Position numbers and translations under genes: made by a program
Part shown: positions 42,135-51,470 of the stretch, in pieces
Layout: the number at the start of each line of letters is the position of its first letter
Numbering within the stretch: position 1 is the stretch's first letter
The notes under the pieces: model-generated
Database searches by the model: none
What the model was told of the DNA's origin: nothing
What the model saw: only the letters and a program-made list of their open reading frames with translations
Assembly: GCA_022651385.1 (NCBI GenBank)
Contig: JALCQR010000001.1
Span: 124,001-188,000 of the forward strand
Direction: 5' to 3'
Origin: Clostridia bacterium
GTDB lineage: Bacteria; Bacillota; Clostridia; Lachnospirales; Anaerotignaceae
Length of the DNA stretch: 64,000 nt

Positions 42135-42905
42135 ATGAAAAATTTTAAGACTGCGGCAGCGGGTTTTGTTGCAGGTGCTTTATGTATGGTTACGGTTACT
42201 GCAATGGCTGCATATTCTGACGTTACTGCAAAATTATGGAACGATGTAACATTTAGGTTTAACAATGAGAGGGTTGCTTCACCGTCTGATCAGCCTGTTT
42301 TAAATTACAGGGGATATACTTATGTTCCGCTGCGCTTTGTATCCGAGCAGTTCGGAGCTGATGTAAATTATGATTCTAACTTAAAGACTGTATCTGTTGA
42401 TTATAAACCTAAAGTTGTAGAAAAGCAGGTTCCGGTTGTAAAAGAAGTGCCTGTATATATTAAGGATGATTCTAAGACAGATGGTTCTGCTGTTTACCAA
42501 ACGTTGCCAATTAAGGTTACTGACGGCGATTACAGTGTTGAAGTTACAGGGTTTACAAGAAATGCTTCTTTAGCCTACACAAAGGCTCTTGTAACAGTAA
42601 AAAATAAAGGAGATGACTATATTCAGCTTGTACCGAGCGAGAGCAAGCTTACTGTTGACGGGGAGGATGTTCCTCTTTGCAAGATTTTAAGCAGATGGGA
42701 CAATAGCTGGTCAACGGGTGATATTTATTCAGAAGATGACGACGACGGAGAAAAAGACGGATATGTGTCATTTGAGCTTTGTAATGAGGACTACGAAAAA
42801 ATGGACCTTACTCTTGTGATTAGAAATAACACAACAGGCGAAGACAAACCTTACACATTCCATTTTATTGAAAAAGGCAACACAAGCACTGATGATGACG
42901 ACTGA
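42135..42905 (+). CDS. Secreted protein with copper-amine-oxidase N-terminal-like domain
   Basis: 256 residues with GGAGGAG before the ATG. A signal peptide ends near residue 26 (AMAA-YS). Residues about 33-95 match the Cu_amine_oxidN1 fold (VLNYRGYTYVPLRFVSEQFGADVNYD). A proline/valine stalk follows, then a beta-rich DUF-like C-terminus and an acidic tail (STDDDD). In Clostridia this domain occurs as a surface module without copper oxidase activity. It lies 20 bp before the TolC-like gene, so the two exported proteins are probably cotranscribed. Confidence 0.83.
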   Translation: MKNFKTAAAGFVAGALCMVTVTAMAAYSDVTAKLWNDVTFRFNNERVASPSDQPVLNYRGYTYVPLRFVSEQFGADVNYDSNLKTVSVDYKPKVVEKQVPVVKEVPVYIKDDSKTDGSAVYQTLPIKVTDGDYSVEVTGFTRNASLAYTKALVTVKNKGDDYIQLVPSESKLTVDGEDVPLCKILSRWDNSWSTGDIYSEDDDDGEKDGYVSFELCNEDYEKMDLTLVIRNNTTGEDKPYTFHFIEKGNTSTDDDD

Positions 42906-42925
42906 TAACAGGGAGTGTATTTAAA

Positions 42926-44041
42926 ATGAAATATAAAAGACTGCTGGCGGTCTCAATATCGGCATTATTGATGTTTTCATCCACGGCATTTGCTGCCGAA
43001 AAGACATCTGACGATGATGAGCAGCCTATGGTAATTACATATGATGTTGCTGTTCAAAGAGCAATAGACAATACAACGGATATAGATACTCTTAATGATA
43101 CAATTAAATATCTTGATGATTGCAACAGTGCGTTATGGAATAATCTTAACGGGATTATGGCTCTTCCAGATGAAAGTTATGTACTTGAGTCAGATATAGG
43201 CAGTTCACTTTCACAGACATATAATCTTTCATCAAACATAAAAAAGAGTGAGTATCAAAAACAAATGCTTGAAGAAACTGCGCTTTTAACAACGAGAAAC
43301 TATCTTAATACTATTGCTGTATCAAAAGAGTCAATTGAGCTTATGAAGCAGAATATTGATGTTGAAAAAGAAAACTATGAGCAAATGAAGATAAAAAACA
43401 AACTTGGCATGCTAAGCGACAAAGATCTTGCAACAGAAAAAAATAAAGTTGATAGCCTTCAGAACAATCTTGCTTCGACTCAGCTTGCTCTTGATAATGC
43501 GTATACAAGCTTTGAAAAACTTATCGGCATAAAAAACGGTGAAAAATATGTTATTGATTACGACATAGAGTATGAACCTTTTAAGCTTGATGTACCTCTT
43601 GACAGCTATATAACAATAAAGACTCAGACGGACCCAAGCATTAAAGCTGCCGATGCAGATATAAACAACGCAAAGTACCAGAAAAATATAAGCACATATG
43701 AAACATCAGCATACAGCTATGAGGAAAAGGACAATACTTTGAAAGCCGCAGACAGAACAAAAGGTGATTTGGTTAAAGATATGAAAACCAATATTCAAAC
43801 TTGTGCCAACAACATTGATAAAACAGATGAAGAAATAAAAGCTGCTTTATTAACTATTGATGACGCAAAACAGAAATATGATACGGCTAAAGTAAACTAT
43901 GATGTGGGGAATATAACTAAGCTTCAGCTTGATCAGGCTTCACTTGCAATAACAAGTGCACAGGTATCGCTGCTCCAGCTTTATTCACAGTATGACATTT
44001 ATAAAATTAAGATGGCTCATCCATTTCTGATAACAGGCTAA
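42926..44041 (+). CDS. TolC-like (outer-membrane efflux protein family) secreted coiled-coil protein
   Basis: 371 residues with a signal peptide ending near residue 23 (TAFA-AE). The mature part is almost wholly helical, with two related halves: EKENYEQMKIKNKLGMLSDK and KYDTAKVNYDVGNITKLQLD. These are the OEP repeats that in Gram-negatives form the TolC tunnel. In this sporulating Clostridia-type genome there is no evident outer membrane, so it may act as a periplasm-like wall-zone tunnel or scaffold. An RND adaptor and pump are 3 kb away. The end is a strong hairpin. Confidence 0.78.
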   Translation: MKYKRLLAVSISALLMFSSTAFAAEKTSDDDEQPMVITYDVAVQRAIDNTTDIDTLNDTIKYLDDCNSALWNNLNGIMALPDESYVLESDIGSSLSQTYNLSSNIKKSEYQKQMLEETALLTTRNYLNTIAVSKESIELMKQNIDVEKENYEQMKIKNKLGMLSDKDLATEKNKVDSLQNNLASTQLALDNAYTSFEKLIGIKNGEKYVIDYDIEYEPFKLDVPLDSYITIKTQTDPSIKAADADINNAKYQKNISTYETSAYSYEEKDNTLKAADRTKGDLVKDMKTNIQTCANNIDKTDEEIKAALLTIDDAKQKYDTAKVNYDVGNITKLQLDQASLAITSAQVSLLQLYSQYDIYKIKMAHPFLITG

Positions 44042-44044
44042 GAC

Positions 44045-44080
44045 AAAAAACTGACAGTCGAAAGACAGTCAGTTTTTTTT
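44045..44080 (+). terminator. Intrinsic terminator after the TolC-like gene
   Basis: AACTGACAGTC, loop GAAA, GACAGTCAGTT with one A-A mismatch, then eight T. Confidence 0.88.
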
Positions 44081-44082
44081 GT

Positions 44083-44112
44083 GCATAAAAACATAATTCA
44101 TGGTAAAAACTG
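44083..44112 (+). promoter_or_regulatory. Possible forespore (sigma-F/G-type) promoter of the ger operon
   Basis: GCATA (44083-44087), 14 bases, then GGTAAAAAC (from 44102) resembles the GYATA and GGnnAnAnTR boxes of forespore promoters, but the end of the -10 box does not fit well. The position just before gerAA makes biological sense. Confidence 0.3.
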
Positions 44113-44126
44113 TTATTGGTGATGAT

Positions 44127-45587
44127 ATGGATATAACAAACAGTTTAGACAAAAATATCAAATATATAAAAGATACATTTAAAGGTGCCGATGATATTAT
44201 ATTTCGCGAATTTAAAAGCGGAAATAAAAACTGTTTTATGGTATATACAGATAATATTGTCAGTAGCGATACAATTGAAAATGCTGTACTTACCAATATA
44301 ATGATAAGAAGCACCCAAAATTATAATATAAACTCAATGAATGAAGATGCAGTGTCTGTAGGCGAGACAAAAAAGGTGTATACTTTTGAAGAAGTGTTTG
44401 ACGCTGTTCTTTTGGGAGATACTGCGATATTTACAGACAGTGATAATTCCGCTCTTGTAATTTCAACCAAAAACTGGCCTTCAAGGGGCGTGCCGAAAGC
44501 CGAAAATGAAGCTGTTTTTCAAGGACCAAATGATGCTTTTACAGAACAGGGGAGCACAAACACGGTTCTTGTAAGACGTAGAATAAGAGACACGGCCTTG
44601 AAAGTAAAGAGAATGCACTGCGGCAAGAGAAGCAAAACCGATGTTGCGGTGCTTTATCTTAAAGATGTGGCAAAAGATGAACTGGTTCAAAAAGTAATCA
44701 CACAATTGGAGAACATAGATATTGATGCAGTTTTTGACTGCGGATATGTTCAGCAGCTGATTGAAAAAAATATAGTTTCTCCTTTTCCTCAGCTTCAGAT
44801 GACGGAAAGACCTGATAAAGCGGCTTCGGCAGTGCTTGAAGGAAGAGTTGTTATTCTTGTAGACAACTCGCCTTTTGCCATTATGGTACCTGCCGGACTC
44901 AACATGTTTTTTCAGGCATCCGAGGATTATTATGAACGTTGGGAAATAATGAGTCTTTTAAGAATTTTGAGATTTATAGCGGCTTTTATTTCTTATTCGC
45001 TTCCGGGGCTTTATATTGCGCTAACGGTATTCGAGCCTAATATGATACCTGCTCAGCTGGCACTTAAAATTGCAGAAGGGCGTGCAAATGTTCCATTTCC
45101 AACTTTAGTTGAAGTGCTTATTATGGAGCTTGCTTTTGAGCTTTTAAGAGAAGCATGCATACGTCTTCCTTCGTCGGCTGGCTCCGCGTTGGGTATAGTA
45201 GGCGGAATAATAATAGGTCAGGCGGCTGTAGAAGCCGGCATAGTAGGCCCTGCAGTAGTAATAATTGCGGCCACAGCCGGTATTTGTTCTTTTGCCATAC
45301 CAAATACGGGAATAGTTGCGTCGTTCAGGCTTATAAAATATTTTGTTATTGCTGCTTCGGCATTTTTTGGAATGTTCGGATTTTTTATGGCACAGCTTTT
45401 GATACTTTCACATTTATCAATGCTTGAAAGCTATGGAATGCCGTATCTGTTTCCGTTTTGTTCTGCTGAAGCCGGAGGATACAGTGACTTAAAGGATTCT
45501 CTTATACGAGTGCCGCTTATTTTTATGAAAAAGAGGCCGGCTTTTGCTAAACAGGAAACGGATGGGGGAAAGAGGGAAGAAAAATGA
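44127..45587 (+). CDS. gerAA: Spore germinant receptor subunit A (GerAA/GerKA family)
   Basis: 486 residues. The ATG at 44127 with GGTGAT upstream is preferred over one 27 bp earlier that lacks a site. The N-terminal 240 residues are soluble and contain the VRRRIRDTALK segment. About five membrane segments follow (about 275-455, with LPGLYIALTVFEP, GSALGIVGGIIIGQAAVEAG). It forms, with GerAB and GerAC, the receptor in the spore inner membrane that senses nutrient germinants. The stop overlaps gerAB by 4 bp. Confidence 0.95.
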   Translation: MDITNSLDKNIKYIKDTFKGADDIIFREFKSGNKNCFMVYTDNIVSSDTIENAVLTNIMIRSTQNYNINSMNEDAVSVGETKKVYTFEEVFDAVLLGDTAIFTDSDNSALVISTKNWPSRGVPKAENEAVFQGPNDAFTEQGSTNTVLVRRRIRDTALKVKRMHCGKRSKTDVAVLYLKDVAKDELVQKVITQLENIDIDAVFDCGYVQQLIEKNIVSPFPQLQMTERPDKAASAVLEGRVVILVDNSPFAIMVPAGLNMFFQASEDYYERWEIMSLLRILRFIAAFISYSLPGLYIALTVFEPNMIPAQLALKIAEGRANVPFPTLVEVLIMELAFELLREACIRLPSSAGSALGIVGGIIIGQAAVEAGIVGPAVVIIAATAGICSFAIPNTGIVASFRLIKYFVIAASAFFGMFGFFMAQLLILSHLSMLESYGMPYLFPFCSAEAGGYSDLKDSLIRVPLIFMKKRPAFAKQETDGGKREEK

Positions 45588-46636
45588 GCATTAAAGATGA
45601 AAAACTGTCTGCAAGGCAAATACAGGCGCTCATATTCTCCATTTTTTCAGGGGTTATGGTTACTGTTATGCCTTTCAGATTCATTAATGTCTGTGGCGAT
45701 AACATAGCCCTTACACTTATTTTGGGAGGCATAACAGCGGCTGTATTTTACGGTGTTCTTTCAAGGCTTTTTATATATGTAAAAGATGAAAACGATTTAT
45801 TTTTTAAAATACTATGTATACTCGCGGCAGTTCATATGTGTATGTTTGCGGGAATGTGTACGTATATTTTCTCTGTGATTACGTCGCTTTTTATGCTGCC
45901 TGAAATTAATAAGGAAATGGTAGCCTTTATTTTGGTATTGTGTGCTTATATTGCTTCATCGGGAGGAATTAAGAAAAAAGGACGTATGTCCGAAATTACA
46001 GCCGTATTGATGATATTAGGGCTTATATTTGTAGCTGTATTTATGATAAAAGGCGAAAATTTTGAAAGAACGTATTTTAAAGGTTTAAAAACAATGGAAT
46101 CATTTAGAAATGTTTTAATGGTTTCTTTTTATTTTGATATGTCGTCTTTTCTTTTTGTTATGCTTGGGCATTACGGAAAAAACGATAAAAAATGCTTTAA
46201 AACAGTCGGAACGGCTGTTTTTCTTACTTTTATAGTTTTGGCGGCTGCTTTGCTTGCGGCAGCAAACATATTTGGCAGCACTGATGCCGCAAGACGATTT
46301 TTTGCGGCTGTTGAGGTATTAAATGACATTGATTTCCCCGGCTCTGTTGTACAGCGGCAGGAAATACTTATAATGGGCTTTATTATAACATCATTTTTTA
46401 TGCTTATATCCACATTTATAATACTGAGTTCGGAAGCAGTATCGAAAGCTGTATTCGGAGGGAAAAAATTTTGGAGTATTTTTACTGCGGCAACCGTATT
46501 TATTATAAGCATACTTCCAAATAATACTATTCAGGCTTTTGGCATAATGAACGGAATAGACTATTTTGGAGCACTGTTTTCGGTTTTGGCGGTTTTGTAT
46601 GTACTAACTGTTATGATTCGGAGGAAACGGACATGA
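45584..46636 (+). CDS. gerAB: Spore germinant receptor subunit B (GerAB, APC-like permease)
   Basis: 350 residues, about ten membrane segments, no signal peptide. The N-terminus (KLSARQIQALIFS) is typical of the endospore GerAB family. GerAB binds the germinant amino acid. The start overlaps gerAA and the stop overlaps gerAC by 4 bp each. The glycine-rich TM1 motif is only partly conserved, so the ligand may be unusual. Confidence 0.93.
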   Translation: MSIKDEKLSARQIQALIFSIFSGVMVTVMPFRFINVCGDNIALTLILGGITAAVFYGVLSRLFIYVKDENDLFFKILCILAAVHMCMFAGMCTYIFSVITSLFMLPEINKEMVAFILVLCAYIASSGGIKKKGRMSEITAVLMILGLIFVAVFMIKGENFERTYFKGLKTMESFRNVLMVSFYFDMSSFLFVMLGHYGKNDKKCFKTVGTAVFLTFIVLAAALLAAANIFGSTDAARRFFAAVEVLNDIDFPGSVVQRQEILIMGFIITSFFMLISTFIILSSEAVSKAVFGGKKFWSIFTAATVFIISILPNNTIQAFGIMNGIDYFGALFSVLAVLYVLTVMIRRKRT

Positions 46637-47655
46637 AAAAAATAATGCCTTTTATTATATTGATACCGCTTGTTTTTACGGGATGCAGCAGAGCAAAAGA
46701 ACTGGAAAGCCGCAGTTTTGTGGTCTCGGCGGGGATTAATAACGGTGATTTTAAAAAATACAAGCTGTCTTTAGGCTTAATAACACCTTTAAAGGATAAT
46801 TTGTTTAATTCAAAAGAGACCTCGGTTGAAAGCAATGAGCCTATAATAGATGAAAAATCTCAAATAGGCAACAGCAAGAGCTTTTATTTAGGACATTTAA
46901 AAACGGCAATTCTTGGTACGGATATTCTTGAAAACGGTGAAATAGGCAAGTTTTTAAGCTGCGCAAGAAGTAATCCAAATATAAACGTCAAAACAATAAT
47001 TACGTCTTATGACGGAGACTGTGATAGTCTTATCAAAAGCATGACTCAAAGCGAAAACAGTCTTTACCTTTGGGATTACTACCAAAATAATGTGGCTTTT
47101 CCGGAAAATGAAAAAACGGATATAGAAAGAATTACAAGGGAAATAGACCAGTTCGGAAGCACAGTAATACCTATTGTCAAACAAAGTGACGGGAAAATAT
47201 ATGTATCCGGAGCTTATATATATAAAAATGCTCTTTGCGGTCAGCTTGATGAAAATGAATTGAAAGGACTTATGTTTTTAAAAGGTTATTACGATAAATG
47301 TGAGCTTTCAACTGAAAAGGGTGAATTTTATATAAAATCACAGAAATCAAAATATGGCTTTTATGAAAAAGACGGTAAAATATATGTCAATGTTAAAATA
47401 AAAATAGATGCTCAGGCAAACACGGCGGATTATAAAGACTGTCATGATTCAATTTTAAATGTAGCTCAAAATGATACTAAAAGCTGTATAGAAAAGCTTC
47501 AAAAGGCAGACGCAGACGCAGCCGGAATTTTATACAGAATGAAAAATGAAAATCCAAAGCTATATGAAAAATATCTTAATATGAATATTTTTTCAAATAT
47601 GATTTTTGATATAGATACGGAGGTAAAAATTTCCGGTCCGAATGTTATAGAATAA
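46633..47655 (+). CDS. gerAC: Spore germinant receptor subunit C lipoprotein (GerAC)
   Basis: 340 residues with lipobox VFTGC (Cys18). The Ger_x_C C-terminal domain covers about 200-335 (GVKINVKIKIDAQANTADY region). SVVSAGINNG-like text near residue 33 (VSAGINNGDFKKY) and KTAILGTDIL near 93 match the family. It is membrane anchored on the outer face of the spore inner membrane and needed for receptor function. It completes the gerA operon; spoIIR follows 36 bp later. Confidence 0.93.
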   Translation: MKKIMPFIILIPLVFTGCSRAKELESRSFVVSAGINNGDFKKYKLSLGLITPLKDNLFNSKETSVESNEPIIDEKSQIGNSKSFYLGHLKTAILGTDILENGEIGKFLSCARSNPNINVKTIITSYDGDCDSLIKSMTQSENSLYLWDYYQNNVAFPENEKTDIERITREIDQFGSTVIPIVKQSDGKIYVSGAYIYKNALCGQLDENELKGLMFLKGYYDKCELSTEKGEFYIKSQKSKYGFYEKDGKIYVNVKIKIDAQANTADYKDCHDSILNVAQNDTKSCIEKLQKADADAAGILYRMKNENPKLYEKYLNMNIFSNMIFDIDTEVKISGPNVIE

Positions 47656-47691
47656 CTATTTTAAGGACATAATCCAAACAAAGAGGTGGAT

Positions 47692-48330
47692 ATGTCGATG
47701 AAAAAAAATATAAAAAAAAGAATGATTTACTCTTTGGTAACGGGAGTTTTTATAACGCTTGCCTTTATATGCGTTTCGGCAGTTGGAGCATACAGCAATG
47801 AAGTGGTAAACTCAATATCACAAAAAACAATGCGTATACAGGTAATTGCCGACAGCGATTCGGAATATGATCAAGCTATGAAAATGCTTGTAAAAAAGGC
47901 TGTTACGGACAAAGTCAAAAAAATCTGTAAAAGCTGTACAGACAAAAACCAATATTTTAAGGCAGTAAGCGAAAACAGTGAAGAAATAGAAAAAACGGCC
48001 AAAGCTGTATGTGATAACGTAAATTATAACAAAGACATAAAAGTAACTGTCGGAACTATGTATTTTCCAAAAAAAGCAAATGAGAAATATGTATTTCCGG
48101 CAGGAAATTATGATGCTTTAAGAGTTGAAATTGGAAAAGCCAAAGGACATAACTGGTGGAATCTTTTATATCCTCCTGAATTTGACAATAATGAAAAATA
48201 TTCTTGCAAAGACATTTTAGATAACAGTGAGTACAGTTTAGTTACATGTGAAAAATACAAAACAAGCAAAGTAAAAATCAGGTTTGCAATTGTAGACTGG
48301 TGGCAGGGAAAAAAGTCAAATAAGAAATAA
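47692..48330 (+). CDS. spoIIR: Stage II sporulation protein R
   Basis: 212 residues from the ATG at 47692 with AAGAGGTG before it. One N-terminal membrane/signal segment (about 15-38). The core is the SpoIIR family: RIQVIADSDSE, then FPAGNYDALRVEIGKAKGHN and WWNLLYPPE. It is made in the forespore under sigma-F, crosses to the intermembrane space and triggers SpoIIGA to process pro-sigma-E in the mother cell. It is strong evidence for an endospore former. Location after the germination receptor is unusual but both are forespore genes. Confidence 0.95.
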   Translation: MSMKKNIKKRMIYSLVTGVFITLAFICVSAVGAYSNEVVNSISQKTMRIQVIADSDSEYDQAMKMLVKKAVTDKVKKICKSCTDKNQYFKAVSENSEEIEKTAKAVCDNVNYNKDIKVTVGTMYFPKKANEKYVFPAGNYDALRVEIGKAKGHNWWNLLYPPEFDNNEKYSCKDILDNSEYSLVTCEKYKTSKVKIRFAIVDWWQGKKSNKK

Positions 48331-48391
48331 TGCGATACTGTAAAAATTGATATTTTATAGAACACTATATTTACATACATTATCGGATTAT

Positions 48392-48441
48392 CTAAAAAAG
48401 CCATGGCATTCAAATTTATTTTGAACACCATGGCTTTTTAG
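48392..48441. terminator. Bidirectional terminator between spoIIR and the aminotransferase gene
   Basis: CTAAAAAAGCCATGG / CCATGGCTTTTTAG stem with an inner TTCAA/TTGAA pair. A-run and T-run serve both convergent genes. Confidence 0.85.
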
Positions 48442-48496
48442 TGGATTGTAGATTAAAAAATACCGCCATCATCAAGCATCATCCTTTGTTTTAAAT

Positions 48497-49702
48497 TTAC
48501 GCTGATAATTTTTCAACTTTGAGCTTTTCAACAAAATTCTCAATTCTGCGAAGCGCTTCTTCAAGATTTTCTTTTGATGTAGCACCTGAAATACGAATAT
48601 GACCTGAGCCGTATTTACCAAAACTGCTGCCTGCAAGTGTTGCAACTCCTGCTTCATTAAGAAGCCTTTCCGCAAAATCTTTGTCATCAAGGCCTGTTTC
48701 TGAAATATCAGGGAAAAGATAAAAAGAACCTTTTGGCATAAGGCATTTAATACCGTTTATATTATTGAGTTCGTCAACAACAAAATTAAGTCTGTCTTTA
48801 TATGATTCCGCCATTTTCTTAACACAGTCCTGAGGACCTTCGAGAGCTGCTTTTGCGGCCTCCTGGATGAATCCTGCCACACATGAGCTTGAATTTACCA
48901 TAAGTGTTGTCATTGTTTGGGCTATCTGCCTATTCATTATGCCGTAGCCAATTCTCCAGCCTGTCATGGCATATGGCTTTGAAAAACCGTTTAACACTAC
49001 CGTCTTATCTTTCATTTCTGGTATTGAAGCAATTGAAAAATGTTTAACTCCATTAAATATAAGTCTGCTGTAAATCTCATCGCTAAGTACATATATATCT
49101 TTATCTTTAAGTATATCTGCAATTTCTCTTATATCTTTTTCTTCCATCACGCCGCCTGTCGGGTTTCCCGGAGAATTAATTATTACAAGTTTTGTTTTGT
49201 CTGTTATAAGTTTCTTAAGCTGTTTTGCATCAATTTTAAAGCCGTTTTCCATAAGCATAGGGCACGGAACCGGAACACCTCCGGCAAAATTGATGCATGA
49301 CTCGTAAATCGGGAATCCCGGATTTGGATATATAACCTCATCACCCGGGTTTATGAGTGAAAGCATTGTAAAAAACATTATTGGTTTTCCACCTGGTACT
49401 ACCACTATCTCATCAGGATTTGTATTTATATTATAATATTCCTTGCTGTGTTTTGCTATTGCCTCTCTGAGGAAAAGTTCGCCTTGGGATGAAGTATAGC
49501 CCGTATGTCCTGCCATAATTCCGTCACATGCAGCTTTTGATACATGGTCTGGTGTTCTGAAATCAGGCTGGCCGATTTCAAGGTGAATTACGTTAACTCC
49601 TTTTGCTTCAAGCGCCTTTGCTTTGTTTAAAACCTCAAATGCCGATTCTGTACCAAGTCTGGAAATTCTCTCGGCTATATCATTTATATCATTGCTTATC
49701 AT
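48497..49702 (-). CDS. Class I/II pyridoxal-phosphate aminotransferase
   Basis: 401 residues from the ATG at 49702 with GGAGGGATT upstream. The PLP Lys lies in GFSKPYAMTGWRIGYG. Other markers: HLEIGQPDFRTP, GHTGYTSSQGE, NSPGNPTGGV, SDEIYSRL and the C-terminal Arg of HIRISGA. The subgroup resembles aspartate aminotransferases of the I-gamma class, with possible use of alanine or aromatic amino acids. It stands alone. Substrate is not determined by sequence. Confidence 0.9.
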   Translation of the reverse strand: MISNDINDIAERISRLGTESAFEVLNKAKALEAKGVNVIHLEIGQPDFRTPDHVSKAACDGIMAGHTGYTSSQGELFLREAIAKHSKEYYNINTNPDEIVVVPGGKPIMFFTMLSLINPGDEVIYPNPGFPIYESCINFAGGVPVPCPMLMENGFKIDAKQLKKLITDKTKLVIINSPGNPTGGVMEEKDIREIADILKDKDIYVLSDEIYSRLIFNGVKHFSIASIPEMKDKTVVLNGFSKPYAMTGWRIGYGIMNRQIAQTMTTLMVNSSSCVAGFIQEAAKAALEGPQDCVKKMAESYKDRLNFVVDELNNINGIKCLMPKGSFYLFPDISETGLDDKDFAERLLNEAGVATLAGSSFGKYGSGHIRISGATSKENLEEALRRIENFVEKLKVEKLSA

Positions 49703-49903
49703 TGTAAAATCCCTCCACACAATTGCTTCAAACTTTATGGTGAGATTATAGCATACAAAATTGCATAATAAAAGAGAAATTTTACAAAAAAAATATTTTT
49801 ATTAATATCTGACAAAAAGACAAATGTTTTCCTGTGAAAAACTGATACATATTTTATACAAAAAAATACTTGATTGATTATGTTTTTGTTGTTAATTTTT
49901 CAA

Positions 49904-50038
49904 AAAATCACGTATTAATTGTGTATGGTGGTTTTGTATAGTTAAATCATTAGTGTATACATATGGAGGACACTTGGCTACTAACACCGTACAAATGACG
50001 TTTTTGCGATGTTTTTATAAAACACAAATCGTGATTTT
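49904..50038. repeat. Long-range inverted repeat in the 49.7-50.2 kb intergenic region
   Basis: AAAATCACG (49904-49912) followed by TTGTGT faces ACACAA and CGTGATTTT (50022-50038), with about 95 bp between the arms. The arms differ by a short gap. No gene is supported in 49703-50214, which is AT-rich. Confidence 0.4.
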
Positions 50039-50140
50039 AAATGAAATGTAAGAGCATAAAAATTTATTAATTTTATTTTAAAAACGTGTTAAGACACAAA
50101 GTTATGTTTATGGCCATAATTTGGCAAAATTATATAATGA

Positions 50141-50169
50141 TTGCGTAATTTGAGATAGCAAAATAGAAT
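50141..50169 (+). promoter_or_regulatory. Candidate promoter of the UDP-GlcNAc 2-epimerase gene
   Basis: -35 TTGCGT (50141-50146), 17-bp spacer, -10 TAGAAT (50164-50169), about 45 bp before the start codon. Confidence 0.45.
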
Positions 50170-50214
50170 TAATTGTTGTATACTTAATAAAAACTAAGTA
50201 AGGAGTTTGATTTG

Positions 50215-51312
50215 ATGAAAAAGGTAATGCTCGTTTTCGGCACAAGGCCTGAAGCAATAAAAATGTGCCCGCTTGTAAACGAACTTAAAAAAAGAAAAAA
50301 TATAAAAACTATAGTCTGCGTTTCAGGTCAGCACAGACAAATGCTTGACCAAGTGCTTGAAGTTTTTAATGTTAAGCCTGATTATGACCTTTCAATAATG
50401 AAAGAAAAACAGACTCTTTTTGATGTTACAATAAGTATACTGGAGAAAATAAAATCTGTACTTGAGAAAGTAAAACCGGATGTGGTGCTTGTACACGGCG
50501 ACACCACAACTACATTTACAACGGCGCTTGCATGTTTTTATATGCAGGTACCTGTGGGACATGTTGAAGCCGGACTCAGAACTTACAATATATATTCTCC
50601 GTATCCGGAGGAATTTAACAGACAGGCAGTGAGTATTATTGCAAAATTTAATTTTGCACCGACTGAGGTTTCAAAAAACAACTTATTAAAAGAAGGCAAA
50701 AAGCCTGAAACCATATTTGTAACTGGAAATACTGCAATCGACGCTTTAAAAACAACGGTGAGAAAAGATTATACAAATGAACACCTTGAATGGGCAAAAG
50801 GCAGCAGGCTTATTATGCTTACGGCCCACAGGAGAGAAAATCTTGGAGAGCCTATGCACCATATGTTTAGAGCAATAAAGAAAATAGTTGATGAAACTCC
50901 TGACATAAAGGTTATTTACCCAATTCATATGAATCCGGTTGTTAGAGCTGCGGCAGATGAGATACTCGGCGGTGATGACAGAATAAGGATTATAGAGCCT
51001 TTGGATGTGCTTGATTTTCATAATTTCCTTTCAAGAAGCTATCTTATACTTACAGACAGCGGGGGAATACAGGAGGAGGCGCCTTCTCTTGGAAAACCTG
51101 TGCTTGTTATGCGTGATACCACAGAAAGACCGGAAGGCATAGCAGCCGGAACTCTTAAACTTGTTGGAACCAATGAAAAAACAATATATGACCAGTTCAG
51201 ACTTCTTCTTGACAGCAAAGAAGAATATGAAAAAATGAGTAAAGCGTCAAACCCATATGGCGACGGCTTTGCATCAAAAAGAATAGCGGATATACTTGAA
51301 GAAAATATATGA
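50215..51312 (+). CDS. wecB: UDP-N-acetylglucosamine 2-epimerase (non-hydrolysing)
   Basis: 365 residues from the ATG at 50215 with AAGGAG upstream. Markers: FGTRPEAIKMCPL at the N-terminus, VHGDTTTTF, the GHVEAGLRT loop, TAHRRENLGEP, and DSGGIQEEAPSLGKPVLVMR with the UDP-binding residues. It converts UDP-GlcNAc to UDP-ManNAc for wall teichoic acid linkage units or capsule. It is monocistronic, ended by the hairpin at 51428. Confidence 0.95.
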   Translation: MKKVMLVFGTRPEAIKMCPLVNELKKRKNIKTIVCVSGQHRQMLDQVLEVFNVKPDYDLSIMKEKQTLFDVTISILEKIKSVLEKVKPDVVLVHGDTTTTFTTALACFYMQVPVGHVEAGLRTYNIYSPYPEEFNRQAVSIIAKFNFAPTEVSKNNLLKEGKKPETIFVTGNTAIDALKTTVRKDYTNEHLEWAKGSRLIMLTAHRRENLGEPMHHMFRAIKKIVDETPDIKVIYPIHMNPVVRAAADEILGGDDRIRIIEPLDVLDFHNFLSRSYLILTDSGGIQEEAPSLGKPVLVMRDTTERPEGIAAGTLKLVGTNEKTIYDQFRLLLDSKEEYEKMSKASNPYGDGFASKRIADILEENI

Positions 51313-51427
51313 GAAAAGATGTTTTTTGTTGTTAAAAATTAAATACGGATTTAAAAATGGATATTGAAAAGAACTCAGACATGCTTCAAAAAACATGCAG
51401 AAATGGGACAAGAAACTTGAATTATAA

Positions 51428-51456
51428 CAAAAAACCGGTATTTACCGGTTTTTTTA
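51428..51456. terminator. Bidirectional terminator between wecB and the HAD gene
   Basis: AAAAAACCGGTA / TACCGGTTTTTT, with only a two-base loop, flanked by A- and T-runs. Confidence 0.88.
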
Positions 51457-51470
51457 ATGTATATATTAAA

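Noticed and set aside
44100-44126. Earlier start for gerAA at 44100
   Set aside because: No ribosome binding site precedes it, and it falls inside the possible promoter; ATG 44127 has GGTGAT in place.
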